From: Brevibacillus migulae
GTDB taxonomy: Bacteria > Bacillota > Bacilli > Brevibacillales > Brevibacillaceae
Reading direction: 5' to 3'
Length of the DNA stretch: 64,000 nucleotides
Assembly: GCF_004521915.1 (NCBI RefSeq)
Contig: NZ_SDKD01000003.1
Span: 62,001 to 126,000 of the forward strand
Shown: in pieces, positions 57,332-64,000 of the stretch
How the letters are laid out: every line of letters begins with the position of its first letter
How positions within the stretch are numbered: position 1 is the stretch's first letter
The notes under the pieces: model-generated
The model's database searches: none
Seen by the model: the letters and a program-made list of their open reading frames with translations, nothing else
What the model was told of the DNA's origin: nothing
Program-made: the position numbers and the translations under genes

Positions 57332-58582
57332 ATGTTAGAATTTTTGCGTAAGCAAGATCCACAGGTTGCTGAAGCGATCAACCTTGAGCTGGGCAGACAG
57401 CGTGATAAGATTGAATTGATCGCCTCCGAAAACTTTGTCAGCCGTGCTGTGATGGAAGCCATGGGGACTGTATTGACCAACAAATATGCGGAAGGCTATC
57501 CGGGACGCCGTTACTATGGCGGCTGTGAGTACGTCGATATCGCGGAAAACATTGCCCGTGATCGCATCAAGGAAGTCTTTGGCGCAGAGCATGCCAATGT
57601 GCAGCCGCACTCCGGCGCACAAGCGAATATGGGTGTTTATCTGGCGATCCTGCAGCCAGGGGATACCGTTCTCGGGATGAACCTCTCCCACGGCGGCCAC
57701 TTGACGCACGGCAGCCCGGTCAACTTCTCCGGACTTCTTTATAACTTTGTTGAATACGGTGTGGATCAAGAAACGCACCGCATCAATTACGATGATGTCC
57801 GCGCGAAAGCATTGGAGCATAAGCCAAAACTGATCGTAGCTGGAGCGAGCGCATATCCGCGCACCATCGACTTTGCCAAATTCCGTGAAATCGCTGATGA
57901 AGTCGGCGCTTATTTCATGGTCGATATGGCTCATATTGCTGGTCTGGTAGCAGCGGGCTTGCATCCAAATCCAGTGCCGTACGCACACTTTGTGACTTCC
58001 ACTACGCATAAAACACTGCGCGGTCCACGCGGCGGTCTGATCCTGTGCAAGGAAGAATTCGCAAAAGCGATCGACAAAGCGATCTTCCCAGGGGTACAAG
58101 GCGGTCCATTGATGCACGTGATTGCGGCAAAAGCAGTCGCTTTCGGTGAATTGCTCCAGCCTGAATTCAAGCAATACGCGCAAAACATTATCAATAACGC
58201 CCACGCGTTTGCGGAAGCACTGCAAGCAGAAGGATTGACACTCGTATCCGGCGGTACCGACAACCACCTCGTCCTCGTAGATGTACGCAACCTCGGCCTG
58301 ACTGGTAAAGTAGCGGAGCATCTCCTGGATGAAGTGAATATCACAACGAATAAAAACACGATCCCATTTGATCCAGAAAGCCCATTCGTCACTAGCGGCG
58401 TACGCATGGGAACCCCTGCGGTAACCACTCGCGGATTTGATGAAGCAGCGATGAAAGAGGTAGCTTCCATCATCGCGCTGACGCTGAAAAATCCTGAGGA
58501 TGCCAGCAAACACGAAGAAGCTCGCACACGCGTAGCTGCTCTGTGCGCTCGCTTCCCGATGTATGAAGGATTGGAAATCTAA
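57332..58582 (+). CDS. glyA: Serine hydroxymethyltransferase
   Basis: Converts serine to glycine and loads one-carbon units on tetrahydrofolate. 416 residues from ATG 57332 (GAGGAGAG about 7 bases upstream; TTG 57326 rejected). PLP lysine Lys227 lies in [13 protein letters not shown] (written here as [13 protein letters not shown] in the translation). Ends at a strong terminator. Confidence 0.96.
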   Translation: MLEFLRKQDPQVAEAINLELGRQRDKIELIASENFVSRAVMEAMGTVLTNKYAEGYPGRRYYGGCEYVDIAENIARDRIKEVFGAEHANVQPHSGAQANMGVYLAILQPGDTVLGMNLSHGGHLTHGSPVNFSGLLYNFVEYGVDQETHRINYDDVRAKALEHKPKLIVAGASAYPRTIDFAKFREIADEVGAYFMVDMAHIAGLVAAGLHPNPVPYAHFVTSTTHKTLRGPRGGLILCKEEFAKAIDKAIFPGVQGGPLMHVIAAKAVAFGELLQPEFKQYAQNIINNAHAFAEALQAEGLTLVSGGTDNHLVLVDVRNLGLTGKVAEHLLDEVNITTNKNTIPFDPESPFVTSGVRMGTPAVTTRGFDEAAMKEVASIIALTLKNPEDASKHEEARTRVAALCARFPMYEGLEI

Positions 58583-58600
58583 TTATTAGCTCTAATGGAT

Positions 58601-58632
58601 AAGCAGACCACGCTGAGTTGGTCTGCTTTTTC
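58601..58632 (+). terminator. Terminator after glyA
   Basis: AAGCAGACC and GGTCTGCTT form a perfect stem, then TTTTT. Confidence 0.9.
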
Positions 58633-58683
58633 TGTTTTTAACACTTCTTTGTTCATACTTTAAACATTTTCTACACAGCTGGC

Positions 58684-58874
58684 GAGCATGTTTCGAAACG
58701 GAGCGCCTGCGAAGCCCTGACCCAGCGGAGCAGGAAATCGCGGGCAAAAGGGCCGCAACCTGCCCGAGCTCCGTAGCGGCTGCCACTTTTGCGGACCCCC
58801 GCGATTTGCTGCGGAGCGGACAGTGCCCACTTCTCAGTGGGGCGAAGAATGAAGCGGAGTTTCGAAACATGCTC
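58684..58874 (-). repeat. Long palindromic repeat family A, copy 2 (inverted)
   Basis: Reverse complement aligns with 49445-49636. Ends are GAGCATGTTTCGAAAC and GTTTCGAAACATGCTC. Against copy 1, the stem changes come in pairs: TTCCAAAAC/GTTTTGGAA there, TTTCGAAAC/GTTTCGAAA here; GAATCGCGGG/CCCGCGATTC there, AAATCGCGGG/CCCGCGATTT here. Confidence 0.85.
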
Positions 58875-58907
58875 TCCCCCCCACACCATTTCTAATATTT
58901 CTGTAAA

Positions 58908-58936
58908 TTGACGTTGGTAAAGTCCTCCTATATTAT
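58908..58936 (+). promoter_or_regulatory. Sigma-A promoter of upp
   Basis: TTGACG (58908-58913), 17-base spacer, TATTAT (58931-58936), 40 bases before the gene. Confidence 0.75.
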
Positions 58937-58975
58937 AAAAAGGATGCATGGAAGCGGAAAAACGGAGGGATTACA

Positions 58976-59605
58976 ATGAGCCGTGTATACGTGTTTGACC
59001 ATCCTTTGATTCAACATAAATTAACCTTTATTCGTGACAAGAATACGGGTACGAAAGAGTTTCGCGAGCTTGTCAATGAAGTGGCAACGCTGATGGCCTA
59101 TGAGATTACGCGGGACCTGCCATTGGAGGACGTAGTGATCGATACGCCGGTCGCGCAATGCAAAGCACGCGTGATTTCCGGCAAAAAGGTAGGGTTGATT
59201 CCGATTCTGCGCGCAGGACTTGGCATGGTTGACGGGATTCTGGACTTGATCCCGGCTGCCAAGGTAGGACACGTTGGATTATATCGTGATCCGGAAACGC
59301 TGCAGCCGGTCGAATACTATGTGAAACTGCCAACCGACATCGAGGAGCGCGATCTGATTGTCATCGACCCGATGCTGGCAACGGGCGGATCCGCATCTGC
59401 AGCGATTAGCGCATTGAAACAACGCGGGGCCAAAAACTTGAAGCTCATGTGTCTGGTCGCAGCACCAGAAGGCATCAAAGTGATTCAAGACGACCATCCG
59501 GATGTAGATATTTATGTTGCAGCGGTTGATGAAAAATTAAACGACCACGGCTATATCGTTCCCGGCTTGGGAGATGCGGGCGATCGCTTGTTTGGAACGA
59601 AGTAG
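58976..59605 (+). CDS. upp: Uracil phosphoribosyltransferase
   Basis: Uracil salvage: uracil + PRPP to UMP. 209 residues with the PRPP loop [23 protein letters not shown], and the uracil-binding [12 protein letters not shown] near the C-terminus. Own promoter; mnaA begins 6 bases after the stop. Confidence 0.96.
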   Translation: MSRVYVFDHPLIQHKLTFIRDKNTGTKEFRELVNEVATLMAYEITRDLPLEDVVIDTPVAQCKARVISGKKVGLIPILRAGLGMVDGILDLIPAAKVGHVGLYRDPETLQPVEYYVKLPTDIEERDLIVIDPMLATGGSASAAISALKQRGAKNLKLMCLVAAPEGIKVIQDDHPDVDIYVAAVDEKLNDHGYIVPGLGDAGDRLFGTK

Positions 59606-59610
59606 GTGAA

Positions 59611-60765
59611 ATGATGAGTAAGCTGAAAGTAATGACCGTATTTGGGACAAGACCGGAAGCCATTAAAATGGCGCCGCTCGTTCATGAACTGAAGAAGCAC
59701 CCGGAGACCATCGAGCCGATTGTCTGTGTAACCGCACAGCATCGCCAAATGCTTGATCAAGTCCTGGACATTTTCCAGATTGAACCGGACATCGATCTGA
59801 ATATCATGAAGGATCGCCAGACTTTGATCCAGATCACGACACGTGCATTGGAAAGCTTGGATCGGGTGATGAAGGAGTCGAAACCGGACATCGTGCTGGT
59901 GCATGGCGATACGACGACTACCTTTGTGGCGAGTTTGGCTGCTTTTTATAACCAGATCGCAGTGGGTCACGTCGAAGCGGGCCTGCGTACCTGGGATAAA
60001 TATTCGCCGTTTCCGGAAGAGATGAATCGCCAGCTGACAGGCGTGATGGCCGATCTCCATTTTGCGCCGACAGAGGGCTCGGCTGACAACCTCAGACGGG
60101 AAAACAAGCCGGAAGAAGCGATTTACATTACCGGCAATACGGCGATTGATGCTTTGCAGACGACTGTTCGTGCAGATTATACGCATCCGGTATTGGATAA
60201 GGTTGCGGGCAAGCGCATGGTGCTGATGACCGCACACCGCAGGGAAAACCTCGGTGAGCCGATGCGCCGAATCTTCCGGGCTGTTCGCCGACTGGTCGAG
60301 GAGCATGAAGATATCGCAGTGGTTTATCCGGTGCACCTGAATCCGGCGGTGCAGGAAGTGGCCGAACAAGTGCTGGGCAACCACAATCGGATCCATCTGA
60401 TTGAGCCGTTGGACGCGTTCGACTTCCACAATTTTGCCAGACGTGCCTACCTGATCCTGACCGATTCGGGCGGTGTACAGGAGGAAGCGCCATCGCTCGG
60501 CGTACCGGTGCTGGTTCTGCGCGATACCACAGAGCGTCCGGAAGGGATTGAAGCGGGGACACTGAAGCTCGCTGGCACAGACGAAGATACCGTATTCCGA
60601 CTTTCCCATGAATTGCTGACGGATGCTTCTGCTTACGAGGCCATGGCGAAAGCGGCAAACCCATATGGAGATGGAAAAGCATCGGAGCGCATCGTCGCTG
60701 CTATCCTTCATCATTTTGGCAAAAAGGCAGAGCGCCCGGCCGCTTTTGAACCGGGGAAAGCCTAA
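59611..60765 (+). CDS. mnaA: UDP-N-acetylglucosamine 2-epimerase, non-hydrolysing
   Basis: 384 residues converting UDP-GlcNAc to UDP-ManNAc for wall polymers such as teichoic acid linkage units. GTRPEAIKMAPL at the N-terminus, HGDTTTTF, HVEAGLRT, TAHRRENLG, and DSGGVQEEAPSLGVPVLVLR, all signature segments. Two adjacent ATGs (59611, 59614) both fit AGTAGGTG. Also named wecB; B. subtilis mnaA (yvyH) likewise follows upp. Confidence 0.94.
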   Translation: MMSKLKVMTVFGTRPEAIKMAPLVHELKKHPETIEPIVCVTAQHRQMLDQVLDIFQIEPDIDLNIMKDRQTLIQITTRALESLDRVMKESKPDIVLVHGDTTTTFVASLAAFYNQIAVGHVEAGLRTWDKYSPFPEEMNRQLTGVMADLHFAPTEGSADNLRRENKPEEAIYITGNTAIDALQTTVRADYTHPVLDKVAGKRMVLMTAHRRENLGEPMRRIFRAVRRLVEEHEDIAVVYPVHLNPAVQEVAEQVLGNHNRIHLIEPLDAFDFHNFARRAYLILTDSGGVQEEAPSLGVPVLVLRDTTERPEGIEAGTLKLAGTDEDTVFRLSHELLTDASAYEAMAKAANPYGDGKASERIVAAILHHFGKKAERPAAFEPGKA

Positions 60766-60781
60766 TATTTGTATCAGTGAG

Positions 60782-60807
60782 AAAGGGCGTTCCTATGGGC
60801 GCCTTTT
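60782..60807 (+). terminator. Terminator after mnaA
   Basis: AAAGGGCG pairs with CGCCTTTT (one G-T), 10-base loop; the T-run is short. Confidence 0.6.
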
Positions 60808-60966
60808 GTCATTGGTGATCGATTGTTCCGAATGACATGAAGGCTTTGGCGAAAATTGATTACTTCGCAGCTGCTTTTCAGTCTGTTAGCTAGATAAGGT
60901 AAGGTCAATAGACCATATTTTGTCCTCCTCTTTTTAAGTGGGTGATTAGAGTTATCGCTGCGTGAG

Positions 60967-61173
60967 GAAGGGAAGAGAGGGACGGGCGGAGTCTTTGCCA
61001 CACCTGCTGAGGTGGAGCTTCCTAAAACGGTACACGCTTGTCGCGCAAACTCTACGTATGAATACGCTTCTTCGAACCTTTTTGCGCGACGTACCGCTTT
61101 TGGAAGCGGAACCGGACAGTCGCCACTCCCTTGCGGGTGTGGCAAGAACGCAGCTCCGCCCTCTCTTCCCTTC
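60967..61173 (+). repeat. Long palindromic repeat family B, copy 2
   Basis: GAAGGGAAGAGAGGG at the left end pairs exactly with CCCTCTCTTCCCTTC at the right end. Positions 11-12 of the stem differ from copy 1 on both arms together (AC/GT there, GA/TC here). The inner GTCGCGCAAA pairs perfectly with TTTGCGCGAC. Confidence 0.85.
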
Positions 61174-61328
61174 CCCCACCACCATGTTTGCACACAATCA
61201 AAAACCAGCTTCCAAAACTTTATTCGTAATATAGCGAAACTTCCCAGTTGCGAGAAACGTCTAATCAGAGTATGGGTTCGACAGAGAGAAGATAGAAAAG
61301 GTTGCTAGTAGGAGAGGAGTAATACATC

Positions 61329-64000
61329 ATGAAAGCGCGCAAGGTATTGTCGCTAATCACCGCATCGGTGTTAGCGTGGGGAGCATTTTTGCCGATCGTC
61401 CCGCAGTCTGCAGAAGCACGCATGGAAACCAGCGCTCTTGCTCTTTCGTGGCAGACGCCGATTGGCGAGGGAACAACGCTGCAAAAATATTATAAATCGT
61501 ATGCCAATCAACAGATTTCAATCATGGTCACCAAAGTGGATTTGAACAATCCGTACGTGGAAGTAAAGCCGGTGTACGGGACCAAAGGGAAATTGACGGA
61601 GCGTCAGTCCGTTACGAATATGGCAAAGGAAACAGGAGCCGTAGCCGCAATCAACGTGGATTTCTTTAATATGTCGAAGCGGGGAGCACCTTTTGGAATC
61701 GTCATGAAGGACAGAGAGCTGATCTCTTCCATGGGCTTGATCTCGTACTGGTACAGCCTTGGGCTAACCGGCGACAAGACCGCGATGATTGAAAAGTTCG
61801 GCTTTACCGGACAGGTGACGGCGCAAAATGGCGCAGCTTATCCATTGCAAGGGGTAAACAAGGAAGAATACAACCCGAGCGAAGGGCGCAAAAGCCATTT
61901 CAACCAAATGAACCTGTATACACCGAAGTTTGGAAAAACTAGCTTGGGGCAAATTCCTGGCTATAATACCGTAGAAGTTGTATTCCGCAACAATGTAGCA
62001 ACGGAAGTACGCGTCAATCAGCCGGGAGCACCCATCCCCGAGGATGGATACGTGCTCTGGGGGAATGGACCGGCGGCTGTGTTCCTGCAGCAGAACTTCC
62101 CGGTTGGCTCAACCGCACAGGTAAGCTATGCGACCTTGCCCAATACGACAGACTGGGCGCAAGCGGTAGGCGGAAGCATTCTGCTAGTGGACCAAGGGGT
62201 TGCCAAGACGTCCTTCCAAGTTGACAGCTATCTGAAGCAAATTAATGCGCGAACCGCAGTGGGGATCTCCCAGGACGGTAAAACGCTGTACATGGTGACG
62301 GTAGACGGAGCCAAACCCGTCTATCTGGAGGAAATGGCCGATATCATGGTGGAGCTGGGAGCATGGCGCGCCCTTAACCTCGACGGAGGCGGTTCGACCA
62401 CACATGCAGCTCGTATGTTGGGCGAAACCGAGGCGAAGCTGGTCAGCCAACCAAAAGAAGGTTCGGAGCGGCGCGTGCCAACGGGGCTGGCCGTATACAA
62501 TACGGCACCTCCAGGAGAGCTGGCAGGCTTCCAAATCGCAGGGCCAACCGAAATGCTGATGGGTCAAACCGCAACATTTACGACGAAAGCGTGGGACACT
62601 CATTATCTCCCGTATAAAATCGATCCGTCAGACATCGAATGGCAGGCGGCGCAATCCGAAGCAGGCTCGTTTGCAGGAAATGTCTTCACGGCAACGAGAC
62701 CGGGCATCGCTTCGATTGTGGCTGAATCCAACGGGATCGCGCAGAGTCGCGACATTTATGTGATTACCGGACAGGATGTAGCCCAGGTAGTGGTTTCTCC
62801 TAGCCCGATCAATATGGTGCCTGGACAGACGCTCACGTTGGATGTAAAAGTGAAAACGAAAAAAGGACAGACGATCAATGCTACGCCACAAAGCGTGCAG
62901 GTCTGGAGCGATTCCGATGCGATCACGGTCGACTCCGATAAGCTGCAGCTGATTGCAGGCGACCAACCGGGAACAGCAAATATTACGGTTTCCTATGATG
63001 GCGTTAGCACGACCGTACCGGTCATGAGCGGGCAGGAAATCGAGGTGCCATGGCTCACCTTTGACAATCAAACATCGATGTATCACGTGGGACATCCAGC
63101 ATCGATCAGTGCCTACGGTTCGTTCAAAACGGTTAGCGGCGATGCCGATCTCGTGTATCGCACGAAAAAATCCGCACAGCTGAGCTATAACTTTGCGGGT
63201 GCACCTACGACGGATGTCCGTATCGCCTATGGACGCGTCGGTGCCAATCCGGTAACGATTCCCGGCAATCCGATCGGGATCGGCCTGTGGGTCAATGGCG
63301 ATGGCAGCAATCACTGGCTGCGTGCTGAAGTGGTAGACGCAAAAGGAAAGCTCACCTACGTCGATCTGGCCAAAGAGATCAACTGGACCGGCTGGAAGCA
63401 AGTGAAGGGCTTCGTTCCAGGTGGAGTCACATATCCATTGCAGCTGAAGAGCATTTATGTCGTTGATCGTCCAGATGATCAGGCAACCCAGGAGCAAGGG
63501 GTTCTCTATTTTGACGAAGTGTCCTTGCTGCTGCCGAAAAATGCAGCGACTCAGCCGGCAGGTCGTGAGGTTGTTCCGGCAACACCGGGCACTCTGTCCT
63601 TGGGCCAAGAGCTGGACATGGGATATTCGCTGCAAAAGACAGCCGGATTTTTGGCAAAAGCGCGAATCGATGTGAAATCAGTGGCTGGCCAATCCATGCC
63701 GGGATACGTGCCTGCCGATTATTCTTTCACCTTGACGCCGGTAGCGCTGCAAGCTGGCCAACAAGATCAGCTGGCGACTCATCCGGTCACCATTACCTTG
63801 ACGCCGAAAAAGTGGATGAATGGCAAGGGTGTTGGTCTGATGTATGTGAATGAAGTGAACAATACACTGGATATGCTGATGGGGCAAGTGGACGCCAAAG
63901 GGAATTGGGTGTACGAAATCAACTCCTACGGCACCTATATCCCGTACTACTTAGATGCACCAAGCGGCGTCGCCTTTGTTGACATCATCAATCACCCGGC
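61329..64000 (+). CDS. Secreted phosphodiester glycosidase-like protein, 3' truncated by the window
   Basis: Open from ATG 61329 to the window edge (890 codons); GGAGAGGAG lies 8 bases upstream. A signal peptide (MKARKVLSLITASVLAWGAF..AEA) is followed by a phosphodiester glycosidase (NAGPA, DUF2233-type) domain, about residues 40-400, with AAINVDFFN, GGSILLVDQG, RTAVGISQDGKTLYMVTVDG and the signature ALNLDGGGSTT. After it come Ig/BIG-like beta domains (IVAESNGIAQSRDIYVITG, NITVSYDGVSTTVPV), a carbohydrate-binding-type beta region and the start of another domain. Likely acts on cell-wall or exopolysaccharide phosphodiester linkages at the cell surface; no wall anchor is visible because the end is missing. 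Confidence 0.85.
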   Translation, partial: MKARKVLSLITASVLAWGAFLPIVPQSAEARMETSALALSWQTPIGEGTTLQKYYKSYANQQISIMVTKVDLNNPYVEVKPVYGTKGKLTERQSVTNMAKETGAVAAINVDFFNMSKRGAPFGIVMKDRELISSMGLISYWYSLGLTGDKTAMIEKFGFTGQVTAQNGAAYPLQGVNKEEYNPSEGRKSHFNQMNLYTPKFGKTSLGQIPGYNTVEVVFRNNVATEVRVNQPGAPIPEDGYVLWGNGPAAVFLQQNFPVGSTAQVSYATLPNTTDWAQAVGGSILLVDQGVAKTSFQVDSYLKQINARTAVGISQDGKTLYMVTVDGAKPVYLEEMADIMVELGAWRALNLDGGGSTTHAARMLGETEAKLVSQPKEGSERRVPTGLAVYNTAPPGELAGFQIAGPTEMLMGQTATFTTKAWDTHYLPYKIDPSDIEWQAAQSEAGSFAGNVFTATRPGIASIVAESNGIAQSRDIYVITGQDVAQVVVSPSPINMVPGQTLTLDVKVKTKKGQTINATPQSVQVWSDSDAITVDSDKLQLIAGDQPGTANITVSYDGVSTTVPVMSGQEIEVPWLTFDNQTSMYHVGHPASISAYGSFKTVSGDADLVYRTKKSAQLSYNFAGAPTTDVRIAYGRVGANPVTIPGNPIGIGLWVNGDGSNHWLRAEVVDAKGKLTYVDLAKEINWTGWKQVKGFVPGGVTYPLQLKSIYVVDRPDDQATQEQGVLYFDEVSLLLPKNAATQPAGREVVPATPGTLSLGQELDMGYSLQKTAGFLAKARIDVKSVAGQSMPGYVPADYSFTLTPVALQAGQQDQLATHPVTITLTPKKWMNGKGVGLMYVNEVNNTLDMLMGQVDAKGNWVYEINSYGTYIPYYLDAPSGVAFVDIINHP

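Noticed and set aside
61012-61308. Small open frames inside repeat B
   Set aside because: Present on both strands because the element is a palindrome; no start signals and no conserved reading frame between copies.
62628-63635. 335-residue minus-strand open frame
   Set aside because: Shadow of the plus-strand secreted glycosidase frame, which has a signal peptide and ribosome binding site.

Overview
This window is chromosomal DNA from an endospore-forming, aerobic Firmicute of the Paenibacillaceae/Brevibacillus type. That placement is an inference from gene content (spo0F, spoIIR, class A spore PBP, YhcN lipoprotein), roughly 50% GC, strong GGAGG ribosome binding sites, and the Bacillus gene order rpoE-pyrG-spo0F-fba-tal-murA-glpX-rho-rpmE-tdk-prfA-prmC-spoIIR-ywlC-mntP-ywlE-rpiB-ywlG-glyA-upp-mnaA. 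I found no rRNA, tRNA, CRISPR array, transposase or prophage.

Layout. 1-7.4 kb: secreted proteins, namely a very long Cys-modular surface protein (5' end outside the window) and an LCAT-fold lipase with PPC domains. 7.4-14.5 kb: the ywhD, pbpG-like, speE, speB, DUF1934 neighbourhood (polyamines, spore wall) with small membrane proteins. 14.4-17.5 kb: a sigma-54 activator and lysine 2,3-aminomutase, with paired palindromic sites and a clear -24/-12 promoter. 17.5-19.3 kb: an ECF sigma factor fused to a degenerate BtrH/C39-like domain. 19.5-31.5 kb: a catabolic cluster for fatty and branched acyl-CoA (fadF, thiolase, 3-hydroxyacyl-CoA dehydrogenase, two acyl-CoA dehydrogenases, meaB, a TetR regulator, fused isobutyryl-CoA mutase) with three related palindromic operators and one FadR-type operator. 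31.7-34.2 kb: a secreted subtilase. 34.3-60.8 kb: the conserved housekeeping block listed above, interrupted by lineage-specific genes: an LSm-like/tandem-repeat protein, a Gfo/Idh oxidoreductase and amj between pyrG and spo0F; a LysM-M23 protein and an unassigned radical SAM protein between rho and rpmE; a YhcN lipoprotein between tdk and prfA. 61.3 kb to the end: a secreted phosphodiester glycosidase-like protein running off the window.

Regulation visible in the DNA includes a pyrG leader with a GGG start and a C-tract attenuator (CTP sensing), a sigma-H promoter for spo0F, a DnaA-box cluster at ywlC, sigma-A promoters for speE, tetR, rpiB and upp, and many intrinsic terminators.

The most unusual content is non-coding. 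Three dispersed repeat families occur twice each in intergenic DNA: family A (about 192 bp; 49445-49636 and, inverted, 58684-58874), family B (about 206 bp; 49759-49964 and 60967-61173) and family C (about 110 bp; 31494-31603 and 34913-35025). A and B are near-complete palindromes, and their copies differ by paired compensatory changes in the stems, so a long hairpin seems to be conserved by selection or by the way the element moves. The gene-free stretches 49359-50083, 58583-58975 and 60766-61328 hold these repeats plus terminators and promoters; apart from those I see nothing in them. The other candidate for a new system is the sigma factor fused to the papain-fold domain.
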